A stretch of 38,574 bases of DNA from positions 1 through 38,574 of the forward strand of contig JADBYZ010000041.1 in NCBI GenBank assembly GCA_020402745.1. The letters are read 5' to 3'. The DNA comes from Phenylobacterium sp. GTDB lineage: Bacteria > Pseudomonadota > Alphaproteobacteria > Caulobacterales > Caulobacteraceae. The notes beneath the pieces were generated by a model, which saw only the letters and a list, made by a program, of their open reading frames with translations, did not search any database and was not told the DNA's origin. Both the position numbers and the translations under genes were made by a program. This document shows, piece after piece, positions 8,893-19,606 of the stretch (the first letter of the stretch is position 1; each line of letters starts with the position of its first letter).

Positions 8893-9797
8893 CAGGCCGG
8901 CTCCCGCCGACGCCGCGAGAGCATGGCTTGCAGGGCGATGGCGATGAAGGTCATGTACATGAGCAGGAAGGATAGGGCCGCGCCGAAGGGCCAGTCATTG
9001 GCCCGCTTGAACTGGCGCTCGATGATGTTGGCGATCATCTGGCTGTCCGGTCCGCCCAGCAGGTCTGGCGTCAGGTAGGAGCCCAGGGCCGGGATAAAGG
9101 TGATCACCACCCCCGAGGCGATCCCCGGAAGGGCCAGGGGCGCGACGATGACCAGGAGGGTCCTCAGGTGCCCGGCGCCCAGGTCGAGACTGGCCTCGAT
9201 GAGCGAGGTGTCCAGCCGGTCCAGGGCCGAGTAGAGCGGCAGGACCATGAAGGGCAGGTGGACGTAGACCAGCCCCAGCACGACGGCGAAATTGTTGTGC
9301 AGGAGCTCCAGGGGCTGGAAGGGCCCCAGTGCCCCCACGCCAAGCACGCCCACCACCGCGTCCAGTCCGTTCCAGAGCCACTCCAGGGATTGGTTCACGT
9401 AGCCCTCGGTCCTGAGGACGGCGATCAGTGCGTAGGTCCGGATCAGGAGGTTGGTCCAGAAGGGCAACATGACGGCCAGGAGCAACCAGGTCTTGGCCTT
9501 GGCCGGGGCGAAGGTGATGGCGAGGGCGACCGGAAAGCCGATGACCAGACAGATCAGGGTCGTCAGCCCGGCGATTCCGACCGACTTGACGAAGATCTTC
9601 AGATAGAGCGGGTCGAAGGCCCTGAGATAGTTCGAGAAGGTGCCCGTCAGGGCGATCTCAGTCAGGCCCCGGTTCTCGCCGAAGGAATAGAGCCAGACGA
9701 TCCCCATGGGGATCATGAAGAAGAGGACCAGCCAGAATAGCGGCGGGCCCAGGACAGCGCTGAACAAGCCCTTCGCCGACTTCCAGTGCTGTTCCAT
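8892..9797 (-). CDS. potH: Polyamine ABC transporter permease (PotB/PotH type)
   Basis: This inner-membrane permease of 301 residues is the partner of the adjacent PotI-like subunit. Hydrophobic segments start around residue 18 (FWLVLFFMIPMGIVWLYSF). The EAA loop reads EASLDLGAGHLRTLLVIVAPLALPG. The segment ALGSYLTPDLLGGPDSQMIANII is a strong PotB/PotH family landmark. The gene lies 20 bases behind the binding-protein gene. Confidence 0.92.
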   Translation of the reverse strand: MEQHWKSAKGLFSAVLGPPLFWLVLFFMIPMGIVWLYSFGENRGLTEIALTGTFSNYLRAFDPLYLKIFVKSVGIAGLTTLICLVIGFPVALAITFAPAKAKTWLLLAVMLPFWTNLLIRTYALIAVLRTEGYVNQSLEWLWNGLDAVVGVLGVGALGPFQPLELLHNNFAVVLGLVYVHLPFMVLPLYSALDRLDTSLIEASLDLGAGHLRTLLVIVAPLALPGIASGVVITFIPALGSYLTPDLLGGPDSQMIANIIERQFKRANDWPFGAALSFLLMYMTFIAIALQAMLSRRRREPA

Positions 9798-9817
9798 CCA
9801 GGGGCTCCGGCGTCAGG

Positions 9818-10912
9818 TCAGGCGGCGCGCACCCGGGTCACGACTTCCTCGTAGAGGCTGGCCTTCGCCGCCCCCTCGAAGGCGCCGTACTCGCACTTGG
9901 CCATGACGTCGGCAGGCGGGAAGATGGCGGGGTTGTTGCGGTAGCTCTCCGGCATCAGGGCCTTCGCCGCGGCGTTCGGCGTCGGATAAAGGATGGTCTC
10001 GCTGATCTCCTTTCCGGCCTCGGCGTCGAGCAGGTAGTTGATGAAGGCATGGGCGTTGTTCGGGCGCGGCGCCCCCACCGGGATGCAGAGGTTATCGGAG
10101 TTGATAAGGCTGCCCTCCTTGGGCACGACGAAGCCGATATCCGGGTCCTCGGTCATGATCTGGGCGATGTCGCCATTGTACTCCAGGACCAGGTCGACCT
10201 CGCCGGACAGGAGCATGTCCTGGCCATTGTCCTCATGGAAGGCCTTCACGAAGGGCTTCTGGCGGATCAGCATCTTCTCGATCTCAGCGATCATCTCGGG
10301 CGGGATGTTGTTGACCGAGTGACCCTTGTACTTGGCGGCCAGCCGGATCAGGTCCGCGGACTCCGACAGGAGGGCGATCTTGCCCTTGTAGGCGTCGGAG
10401 TCGAACAGCCATTTCCAGCTGTCCGGAACCCCCTTCACCTTGCTCTTGCGGTACCCGATGCCGAGGACCAGCCAGGTGTAGGGGGCCGACATCTTCCGAC
10501 TGGGATCGTAGTCCGGGTTCATGAAGCTAGGGTCGATGTTCTTGAAGTTCGGGATCTTCGAATGATCGAGGGACTGGATCAGCTTGGCCTCGGTCATCCG
10601 GCTGACAAACTCATTGGAGGGGACGATGACATCAAAGCCCGGATTGCCCGCCTTGAGCTTGGCGAACAACTCATCGTTGGTGGCGAAGAGGCTCATGTTC
10701 ACGTCGACGCCGCTGGCGGCCTTGAAGTCGGCCAGGGTCGTCTCGCCGATGTAGGTGTCCCAGTTGTAGAAGTTCAGCTTGGGTTCCTCGCCGCCGCCGG
10801 CGGGCGCGGCGCCGGGCTGGGAGCAGGCGCTGAACGAGACTCCGATGGCGGCGGCGCCAAAGGCGGTGAGCAGGCTGCGGCGGGACGCGCCGCGTCCGGA
10901 AAGCATCGACAT
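9818..10912 (-). CDS. potF: Periplasmic putrescine/spermidine-binding protein (PotF/PotD type)
   Basis: This is the solute-binding protein of the polyamine importer, about 364 residues. The chosen ATG at 10912 has GGAGAGA eight bases upstream and places a twin-arginine signal (RGASRRSLLTAFG) at the N-terminus; a longer reading from 10963 lacks a better site. The signal ends in SFSACSQPGAAP, so the protein may be a Tat-exported lipoprotein, although the residue at -3 is Phe-Ser rather than the usual Leu. The mature part starts with KLNFYNWDTYIGETTLADF, the standard PotD/PotF opening. Polyamine-site aromatic residues are plausible, but specificity for putrescine or spermidine cannot be read out. 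Confidence 0.92.
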   Translation of the reverse strand: MSMLSGRGASRRSLLTAFGAAAIGVSFSACSQPGAAPAGGGEEPKLNFYNWDTYIGETTLADFKAASGVDVNMSLFATNDELFAKLKAGNPGFDVIVPSNEFVSRMTEAKLIQSLDHSKIPNFKNIDPSFMNPDYDPSRKMSAPYTWLVLGIGYRKSKVKGVPDSWKWLFDSDAYKGKIALLSESADLIRLAAKYKGHSVNNIPPEMIAEIEKMLIRQKPFVKAFHEDNGQDMLLSGEVDLVLEYNGDIAQIMTEDPDIGFVVPKEGSLINSDNLCIPVGAPRPNNAHAFINYLLDAEAGKEISETILYPTPNAAAKALMPESYRNNPAIFPPADVMAKCEYGAFEGAAKASLYEEVVTRVRAA

Positions 10913-10967
10913 CGGGAAAGTCTCTCCAGGGGCTGGTTTCTCCCGGGAGGATGACGGCGCCAACGCG

Positions 10968-10983
10968 TCGGGATCAATCCCGA
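10968..10983. other. Short inverted repeat between the first synthetase gene and potF
   Basis: TCGGGAT / ATCCCGA is a perfect 7-bp inverted pair with only two bases between the arms. It sits in the 93-bp spacer of the polyamine operon, the longest internal gap there. It could be an operator or a processing site that sets a separate level for the binding protein. No T-run follows on the transcribed strand, so it is not a standard terminator. Confidence 0.3.
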
Positions 10984-11005
10984 AAGCGCCGGAGTCGGCA
11001 CGGAT

Positions 11006-12391
11006 TCAGGCGTTGCCCAGATACCAGTCATAGTCGAGGGCGGTGACGACGGCGCCGAAGCGGTCCTGCTCCGTGCGCTTGACCGACGTGAACATGTCGA
11101 CGAAGCGCGGACCGAGATAGTCCCGCAGCACATCGGACCGCTCGAACAGGTCGACGGCCCCCACCCAGTCGGTCGGCAGGCGCACCCCGTCACGGACCGC
11201 AGCCGCGTAGCCGTCGCCCTCCACCGCCGGCCCAGGGTCCAGCCGGTTTACGATCCCGTGGTGAGCCGCCGCCAGCAGGGCGGCCAGGACGAGGTGGGGG
11301 TGGGCGTCGGCGCCGGCCACGCGGTGTTCCACGTGCCGGGTGACGGGCGGCCCGGCCGGGACGCGAAGGGAGACGGTGCGGTTGTTCACCCCCCAGGTCG
11401 GCGCCACGGGGGCGTAGGAATTGGCCCGAAAGCGCCTGTAGCTGTTGGCGTTGGGCGCCAGGATGGCCATGCAGTCGCCCATCAGGGCCTTCATGCCGCC
11501 GATGGCGTAGCGGAGCAGATCAGAACCCTCGGGCCGAGGATCGGCGCAGAGGTTGGCGCCCGAGGCGTCGGCAAAGCTGACATGGACATGGAAGCCGCTG
11601 CCCGCCCGGTCAGCCCAGGGCTTGGCCATGAAGGTGGCCTCGCAGCCATGGCGCGGCGCGATGCCCTTCACCGCCCGCTTGTATCGCACGGCGTCGTCGG
11701 CGGCGGCCATGGCGTCCGGCTTATGGTGCAGGGTCAGCTCCACCTGGGCCGGGGCGAACTCGGAGATCGCTCCCTCGAGGGGCAGGCCCATGACGTCCGC
11801 CGTGTCCCAGAGCTCACGCAGGAAGGGCGCATGGTCCTCCAGTTCCGGGAGGCCGTAGACCTGGATGCCTTCGGGCCGGCGCCCGGTGCGGACCGAGCGC
11901 GCCGGCAGGACCTCGCCATTCGGGCCCCTGGCCAGGTCGACCAGGTAGAACTCCAGCTCGCAGGCGGCCACGGGAGTCAGGCCGTCGGCGGCGTAGCGGT
12001 CCAGCACCCGGCGCAGGACATGCCGGGGGTCGAGGTCGTTGGGAGCGCCGTCCAGCTCGTACATCGACAGCATGACCTGGGCGACGTCCGGCCCCAGCCA
12101 GGGGGCCAGGGTCAGGGTCCCGGGCACAGGCCGGGCGCGACGGTCGGCATCTCCGTCCTCCCAGACCAGGCCAGTGTCCTCGCAGTCGGCGCCCTGGGTA
12201 TCGACGACCAGGATGGAGCCCGGGAGGAAGCGCCCATAGTCGTAGACTGCGGGGAGCTCATCGATCCGCAGGCGTTTGCCGCGCGGCACGCCGGTCAGGC
12301 CGGTGAAGACGACTTCGACGAACCGGACCTCGGGATGGGCGGTCATGAACGCCCGGCATTCCTCGGGACCGGCGACAGGATTGGCGGGCAT
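11006..12391 (-). CDS. Glutamine synthetase family protein, second PuuA-like paralogue
   Basis: This 461-residue GS-fold ligase has catalytic segments CELEFYLVD, ISEFAPAQVELTL, GSGFHVHVS, NSYRRF and the loop VEHRVAGADAHPHL. It differs clearly from the distal copy at 3319-4719 in the substrate loops (HESGVAQMEI there, ISEFAPAQVEL here), so the two probably prefer different amines, for example putrescine versus a longer polyamine or monoamine. The ATG has GAGG eight bases upstream. It is the first gene of the locus in transcription order. No regulator gene is adjacent. Family membership is certain; the exact acceptor is not. Confidence 0.87.
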   Translation of the reverse strand: MPANPVAGPEECRAFMTAHPEVRFVEVVFTGLTGVPRGKRLRIDELPAVYDYGRFLPGSILVVDTQGADCEDTGLVWEDGDADRRARPVPGTLTLAPWLGPDVAQVMLSMYELDGAPNDLDPRHVLRRVLDRYAADGLTPVAACELEFYLVDLARGPNGEVLPARSVRTGRRPEGIQVYGLPELEDHAPFLRELWDTADVMGLPLEGAISEFAPAQVELTLHHKPDAMAAADDAVRYKRAVKGIAPRHGCEATFMAKPWADRAGSGFHVHVSFADASGANLCADPRPEGSDLLRYAIGGMKALMGDCMAILAPNANSYRRFRANSYAPVAPTWGVNNRTVSLRVPAGPPVTRHVEHRVAGADAHPHLVLAALLAAAHHGIVNRLDPGPAVEGDGYAAAVRDGVRLPTDWVGAVDLFERSDVLRDYLGPRFVDMFTSVKRTEQDRFGAVVTALDYDWYLGNA

Positions 12392-12464
12392 GGACGGAAC
12401 CTCGGATCAGATGTCTCGGGCACCTTTGCCACGCCCGGTCCAGTGCGCCAACCGGAGTCCCGGC

Positions 12465-13244
12465 TCAGGGCGACGGCCTCTCCATGGCGATCGCCTGAGC
12501 GACCCGCTCCATGGGCGCCTGGGAGGTGGTGATCAGTCCGGTCGCACCATTGTCCATGTCGCTGATCAGGCTGAGCGCGAGGCCCACCAGCAAGAACATG
12601 CCGCTCGTGGAGACGAAGTGGCGTGACCCCATCGCCGCGAGGGTCAGACCCACCAGGAGCGCGGATCCCAAGGCGAATATGTGAACGCTGCGCAGGATGC
12701 GCTGGGGGATACGGGCGTCATAGGCCGCAAGCCGGCGCTCCGCATCATCGAACATCTCGTTGGTCGCATTGAGAAGGGAAACGGCGATCCGCTGACCGGC
12801 CGGGGTGTCGAGGGCCTCGTCAGTGACCTCCCAGATCGCGGACTGGAGCTGGGCGGTCCGCTTTTGCACCGCCGCCAGGGCCGCCGGGTCCGCCCGCTCG
12901 GTGCTGAACTCCATTCGGACGTTAACATAGTCGTGCATCAGGGCGTTCAGCCGGTCGCGCTCGGGGTTTGCGAGAAGCTGCTGTCGCAGGTGGGTGGTGG
13001 AGATCGCCGTAGCCTCAGCGGTGACCAGATCCCTGCGAAGTACAAAGTTAGAGTGCGCAATGCTGAAAGTGAAAGCGATCAGGAGGGCCAGGAGCGTCAG
13101 GGCGGTGGACATGACGAAGTCGGAGCCTTCGCCGCCCGGCAGGCGACGCCACTTTCGGAACCGCAGGTAGGACCTGTAGCCGACCTCCATCGTCAGGATC
13201 AGGGCGACGGAGTATCCGAGCCAGGACAGGGTGGCGTTGAACAT
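12465..13244 (-). CDS. DUF4239 (bestrophin-like) membrane protein of unknown function
   Basis: This 259-residue protein starts at the ATG at 13244, which has an excellent GGAGGAGG site. The ORF could be opened about 60 residues earlier, but that would run into thiC. It has membrane segments near residues 5-22 and 45-65, a long soluble alpha-helical middle (about 70-185, rich in R, E and Q) and a closing pair near 190-235. This layout is that of DUF4239. No biochemical role is known to me. It lies between thiC and the polyamine locus, on the same strand, 73 bp before the latter and 23 bp after thiC. Confidence 0.78.
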   Translation of the reverse strand: MFNATLSWLGYSVALILTMEVGYRSYLRFRKWRRLPGGEGSDFVMSTALTLLALLIAFTFSIAHSNFVLRRDLVTAEATAISTTHLRQQLLANPERDRLNALMHDYVNVRMEFSTERADPAALAAVQKRTAQLQSAIWEVTDEALDTPAGQRIAVSLLNATNEMFDDAERRLAAYDARIPQRILRSVHIFALGSALLVGLTLAAMGSRHFVSTSGMFLLVGLALSLISDMDNGATGLITTSQAPMERVAQAIAMERPSP

Positions 13245-13267
13245 CGGCGTCCTCCTCCGGGCCCACT

Positions 13268-15328
<2,061 letters not shown>

Positions 15329-15339
15329 TCAGCGACCGG

Positions 15340-17466
15340 TCAGCCGCGCGGCGCCAGGTTGGCGCTGGTGGCCGTCCGGGTCTGCGACCTTTTGGACTCG
15401 GTCAGTATGTAGGCGCGGAGGTCCTCAACTTCCTTTTCGTTCAGGAAGCGCGAGAAGCTCGCCATGCCGCGGCTGGCCAGGGCGCCGTCGAGCATCACGG
15501 ACTTGAAGCTGTCAGCGGTGAGCAGCATCTGCGACTTCTTCAGGTCGGGCAGGTAGGTCCCTGAAACGCTGGGGCCATGACAGACCTGGCAGTTCTCGTG
15601 GTAGAGGGCGAAGCCGTTCTTCGCATCGCCCTTGCCCGCGACGACCTGGGTCAGGTCGAGCGCCGGAATCTCGGGGATGACGTAGGGTTTGGCCGTCGCC
15701 TTCCCGCCCAGCTTGAAGACCATGAGTCGCCCGGGCAGGCGGGGGCGGTCCTTCAGCATGATGGAGGCCGAGGTCGCGGCGGCGCCGCCGTAACCCACCA
15801 TCAGGGCGACGTACTGCTCGCCGTCGAGCTCATATGTGGAAGGCGCCGCAACGATCCCGTTGAAGGTGTTGTAGCTCCAGAGCTTTTTGCCCGAGGCCGC
15901 CTCGTAGGCGACAAAATCGCCCTCGCCGACGCCCTGGAAGACCAGGCCTCCCGCCGTGGACAGAAGGCCTCCGTTCCAGAAGAACGGATGTTCGATCGTC
16001 CAGCGCGCCTTTCCGGCTACGGGATCCCAAGCGATCAACTGGCCCTTGTACAGGGCCTTGATCGCCTTCAGCTGCGCGGCGTCATCAGGAAGGGCGTTGG
16101 CCAGGAAGTCGGTGCCGAGGTTCCAGGCGCCAGGGCGATACTTGAAGTCCTTCACCCGGGTATATGCGAAGGGGGCCGTGTGGGCCGGAATATAGACAAG
16201 TCCTTCCTTCGGATTGAACGCCATCGGATGCCAGTTGTGGGCGCCCAGCGGGCCTGGAAGCGCCATGGCGGGTGCGTTCTCGTACCGTGCGCCCTCCACC
16301 TCGATTGGCCGTCCAGTCTTCAGGTCCACCCCCTTGGCCCAGGTGACCGGCGCGTACGGCGTGGCCGAGATCAACTGACCGGTCGCGCGGTCGAGAACAT
16401 AGAAGAAGCCGTTCTTCGGCGCCTGCATGAGGACCTTGCGGGGCTGTCCGCCTACCGTGAGGTCGGCAAGGATCATGTGCTGGGTCGCTGTGTAGTCCCA
16501 GCTTTCGCCCGGCGTGGTCTGATAGTGCCAGACGTATTCGCCTGTGTCGGGCCTCAGGGCCAGGATGGATGACACAAAGAGGTTGTCGCCCTTGCCGTCA
16601 GAACGCTCCTGGTGGTTCCAGGGCGTCCCGTTGCCGACGCCGAGGTAGACGATGTCCAGGGCCGGATCATAGGCCATGGAGTCCCAGATGGTCGCGCCGC
16701 CACCGGTCTTTTTCCAGGTCTCTCCGAACCAGGTCCCAGAGGCTTTCTCGGCCATGATCTTGTCTGAAACCGCACCGTCCGGCTTTCCCTCCGGGTTGGG
16801 CGCCGTGTAGAACCGCCAGGCCATCTTGCCGGTCGCCGCGTCATAGGCGGAGACGTATCCACGAACGCCGTACTCAGCGCCGCCGTTACCGATCAGCACC
16901 TTGCCCTTCACGATCCGCGGCGCGCCGGTAATGGTGTAGGGCTTGGAGGTGTCGGTGGTCTGCACGGCCCAGACGGGCTTCCCGGTTTCCGCGTCCAGGG
17001 CGATGAGCCTCCCGTCGAGGGCGCCGAAGTAAACCCGGCCCTCCCAGACGGCCAGACCGCGGTTCACGACGTCGCAGCAGGCGTCCATGGCCTTGGAACC
17101 GTCAACCTTGGGATCATACGACCACTTAAGGGCGCCGGTCCGCGCGTCGAAGGCGTAGACCTTGGACCAGGCGGTGGTGGTGTAGAGGACGCCGTCCACC
17201 ATGACCGGCGTGGCCTCCTGTCCGCGGTCGGTATCAAACTCGTGATACCAGGCGAGGCCCAGGTCTTTGACGTTAGAGATGTTGATCCTGTCGAGCGGGC
17301 TGTAGCGCTGCTCGTCATAAGTTCTGCCGACCGCAAGCCATTCGCCATTTCCCGTGGCCGCCGCCAGGCGCTCGCCGTCCACACGTCCGGCCTTGCCGCC
17401 AGCCTGACCGCAAGCGGCCAGAAGAAGAGCAAGAGCGAAAATTCCCGCAAGTCGCTGCACTGTCAT
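15340..17466 (-). CDS. PQQ-dependent alcohol dehydrogenase, quinohemoprotein (methanol/ethanol family)
   Basis: This 708-residue periplasmic oxidoreductase has a beta-propeller quinoprotein domain fused to a C-terminal cytochrome c. The start at 17466 has GGGGGGAG upstream and gives a signal ending in LALLLAACGQ, a lipoprotein signal, so the enzyme is probably membrane-anchored. Landmarks are the adjacent cysteines in DACCD (the vicinal disulfide over PQQ), the tryptophan-docking repeats (such as GKPVWAVQTT, GARWTIEHPFFW), and CQVCHG for haem c near residue 610, with a later Met as probable sixth ligand. No pqq synthesis genes or separate cytochrome are nearby. The alcohol substrate cannot be inferred. 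It is divergent from a response regulator gene. Confidence 0.92.
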   Translation of the reverse strand: MTVQRLAGIFALALLLAACGQAGGKAGRVDGERLAAATGNGEWLAVGRTYDEQRYSPLDRINISNVKDLGLAWYHEFDTDRGQEATPVMVDGVLYTTTAWSKVYAFDARTGALKWSYDPKVDGSKAMDACCDVVNRGLAVWEGRVYFGALDGRLIALDAETGKPVWAVQTTDTSKPYTITGAPRIVKGKVLIGNGGAEYGVRGYVSAYDAATGKMAWRFYTAPNPEGKPDGAVSDKIMAEKASGTWFGETWKKTGGGATIWDSMAYDPALDIVYLGVGNGTPWNHQERSDGKGDNLFVSSILALRPDTGEYVWHYQTTPGESWDYTATQHMILADLTVGGQPRKVLMQAPKNGFFYVLDRATGQLISATPYAPVTWAKGVDLKTGRPIEVEGARYENAPAMALPGPLGAHNWHPMAFNPKEGLVYIPAHTAPFAYTRVKDFKYRPGAWNLGTDFLANALPDDAAQLKAIKALYKGQLIAWDPVAGKARWTIEHPFFWNGGLLSTAGGLVFQGVGEGDFVAYEAASGKKLWSYNTFNGIVAAPSTYELDGEQYVALMVGYGGAAATSASIMLKDRPRLPGRLMVFKLGGKATAKPYVIPEIPALDLTQVVAGKGDAKNGFALYHENCQVCHGPSVSGTYLPDLKKSQMLLTADSFKSVMLDGALASRGMASFSRFLNEKEVEDLRAYILTESKRSQTRTATSANLAPRG

Positions 17467-17509
17467 TATCTCCCCCCCCAGCCGCCGTATCTCGGCGAAG
17501 CTGAAGTAT

Positions 17510-17561
17510 GCCCAAGGCGAACTGGACGGCAAGCCATGACTTCGCGTCACTTGCCTTGGGC
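17510..17561. promoter_or_regulatory. Inverted repeat in the divergent dehydrogenase/regulator promoter region
   Basis: GCCCAAGGC at 17510-17518 and GCCTTGGGC at 17553-17561 are perfect 9-bp inverted arms. A further pair, GGCAAG at 17528-17533 and CTTGCC at 17550-17555, is nested inside and partly uses the same right arm. The arms lie in the 210-bp space between the two divergent start codons. An operator shared by both genes is a reasonable reading, possibly for the adjacent regulator, but no binding data are implied. Confidence 0.4.
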
Positions 17562-17676
17562 GGCGGCCTCGTGCTTCTGGGAGGAGAAAATCGGCCGCAC
17601 TGGGCCCCGCGGCATGCTGACATGCGGCGTATCTGCCCGACCACCCGCCGACCGAACACTCCGGGGACCCCGGTTC

Positions 17677-19101
17677 ATGAGCAAGACCATCCTTATGGTG
17701 GATGATGATCCGACCCAAAGCCGACGGATCACGGCCATCCTTGAGCGAGAGGGTTATGCGGTGACGCTGCTTCCCAGCGGCGACGCCCTTCTGGACCATC
17801 TGGGCACAGGCGCCGTGTGCGACCTTATCCTGCTTGACCTGGTCATGGCTGGCCGGTCGGGACTGGAGACCCTGACCGAGACCAGGGCGCGTGGATATCT
17901 TCACCCTGTGATCGTCCTGACCGCTGCGGGCGGGATCGACATGGTTGGTTCCGCAAGACAGGCAGGTGCACTTGACTTCTTCGTCAAGCCGGCCTCGGCC
18001 GAACGGATCGTCATCTCCGTCGCCAACGCCCTCGCGAGCAGCGCCCTGAGGTCAGAGTTCTCCCAGCTCCGTAGACGCAACGAGGGGCGCTCGAGCTTCG
18101 ACGATCTCACCGGAAACTCACCCGCCGTGCAACGGGTCCGCCGGTTGGGAGAGCGTGCTGCGCGCTCCTCGGTCCCTGTCCTGATTTCGGGAGAGAGCGG
18201 GGTGGGCAAGGAGGTCATCGCCCGGGCTGTCCATGGGACTTCCGACCGGTCGGGTCAGCCATTCGTCGCGGTCAACTGCAGCGCGATCCCAGCGGGACTG
18301 GGGGAGTCCATCCTTTTTGGCCTTGAGAGCAGTCACTTTGCTGGAGGGACGGAAGGTCACGCCGGAAAATTCGGGGATGCCAGCGGAGGGACCCTTCTTC
18401 TGGACGAAGTGGGTGCGCTGTCTGCAGACCTGCAGTTGAAGCTCCTCAGATTTCTACAGGACGGTGAGGTGGGTCCGGTAGGCGCCCGGCGGCCCGTCGC
18501 GGTCGATGTCCGCCTCATCGCAGCCACGTCGCGCAACCTCTTGCAGGCGGTCTCGGATGGGGCGTTCAGAGAAGATCTCTACTTCCGCCTGAGCGCCCTT
18601 CCTATCGAGGCCCCGCCCCTTCGTGCGCGTAAAGCGGACATTCCCTCTCTGGTGGAAACCTTCATCCGCCGCTTCAACATAGAGGAAGGGCGTCACATTG
18701 GTGGCGTTTCGGCCGACGCCTTGGACCTCCTGATGCGTTACGACTGGCCCGGGAACATCCGCCAACTCGAGAACGCAGTCTATCGGGCCATGGTGCTGGC
18801 CGAGGGATCAACCCTGCAAACTCATGACTTTCCCGCGATCTCCGGGCTCTCGCCGCCGACCAGCCAGGCGCTGGCGGGTCCGGGATCGCAGGAGGGACCT
18901 CTCGAGACTGAGAACGTCGGGACCCACTCCTTGGACGCCCCGGTCAGGGTCCTCGACGAGCACGGACACATTCGGACCCTGGAGGCCATCGAGACGGATC
19001 TGATCCGCTTCGCCATTGATCGGTACGAGGGCCAAATGAGCGAGGCGGCGCGTCGGCTGGGGATTGGGCGCTCGACCCTCTATCGCAAGGTCCGTGAATA
19101 A
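17677..19101 (+). CDS. NtrC-like response regulator with a degenerate GAFTGA loop
   Basis: This 474-residue regulator starts at MSKTILMVDDD. The receiver domain (1-115) has acidic D9-D11, phospho-acceptor D54, T82 and K104. The AAA+ domain has Walker A GESGVGKE at 172-179 and Walker B GGTLLLDEVG near 240. The C-terminus holds a Fis-type helix-turn-helix (EAARRLGIGRSTLYRKV). At 219-224 the sigma54-contacting loop reads SHFAGG instead of GAFTGA, although the flanking FG-x-E and the AAA+ core are intact. By analogy with NtrX or TyrR-like proteins it may bind DNA and ATP but not activate sigma54 in the usual way. No sensor kinase gene is adjacent. The divergent quinoprotein gene is a possible target. 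Confidence 0.9.
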   Translation: MSKTILMVDDDPTQSRRITAILEREGYAVTLLPSGDALLDHLGTGAVCDLILLDLVMAGRSGLETLTETRARGYLHPVIVLTAAGGIDMVGSARQAGALDFFVKPASAERIVISVANALASSALRSEFSQLRRRNEGRSSFDDLTGNSPAVQRVRRLGERAARSSVPVLISGESGVGKEVIARAVHGTSDRSGQPFVAVNCSAIPAGLGESILFGLESSHFAGGTEGHAGKFGDASGGTLLLDEVGALSADLQLKLLRFLQDGEVGPVGARRPVAVDVRLIAATSRNLLQAVSDGAFREDLYFRLSALPIEAPPLRARKADIPSLVETFIRRFNIEEGRHIGGVSADALDLLMRYDWPGNIRQLENAVYRAMVLAEGSTLQTHDFPAISGLSPPTSQALAGPGSQEGPLETENVGTHSLDAPVRVLDEHGHIRTLEAIETDLIRFAIDRYEGQMSEAARRLGIGRSTLYRKVRE

Positions 19102-19258
19102 AGCCTCGCAGACTCGATCAGCGTCGATGGCGGCTGGCTGGATCATATTCCGACAAATGGGAACCGGTTATCGGATCGAAACAGGATCTCACTGGATGGA
19201 CCTGGGGTCTCTTTGCCCCTTCAGACATTCCGTCCGACGGGGAACCGCCTCAAGCCTG

Positions 19259-19606
19259 TCAAGCCTCGCCGTCCTCGGCCCCGGAGGACGCAGTAGGCCC
19301 GCTCGCGCCAGAACGTCGCCGGTCCCTCCGATCGACGCGGGCCGGTCGTTCGCCTGACGCCTTGGCCGCGATCTCCTTGAGCTTGCGATTCTGCAGGGCG
19401 GACAGCGCCTGTCCAGGCGCCCCCTTCTCAGGGTCTCCAAAGGCCCGGCCGTAGGTTTGGATCCGGGTCTCGACGGACCCCAGGAACTCTCCCTCCCAGT
19501 CGGAGAGGTCGACACCGGAGCGCTCCGCCTTGCGGCGTGTCCGCCTAAGGGCGTTGAGGGCGGCCCGTCTGGCCGCCTCCCGCGGGTCGGCGGACCTCCG
19601 CTTCAA
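19259..19606 (-). CDS. Conserved small basic protein of unknown function, coupled to gapR
   Basis: This 115-residue protein has an arginine-rich helical N-terminus ([20 protein letters not shown]), a more conserved-looking centre ([25 protein letters not shown]) and a variable charged tail of R, S and G. I do not recognise a named domain. Its ATG overlaps the gapR stop by four bases (ATGA), so the pair is translationally coupled. The centre looks like a folded core and the ends look disordered. A DNA- or RNA-associated role next to a nucleoid protein is only inference. Confidence 0.7.
   Translation of the reverse strand: MKRRSADPREAARRAALNALRRTRRKAERSGVDLSDWEGEFLGSVETRIQTYGRAFGDPEKGAPGQALSALQNRKLKEIAAKASGERPARVDRRDRRRSGASGPTASSGAEDGEA

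Noticed and set aside
17242-17676. Upstream extension of the response regulator frame
   Set aside because: It overlaps the dehydrogenase signal sequence antisense, and the receiver domain begins naturally at the ATG at 17677.
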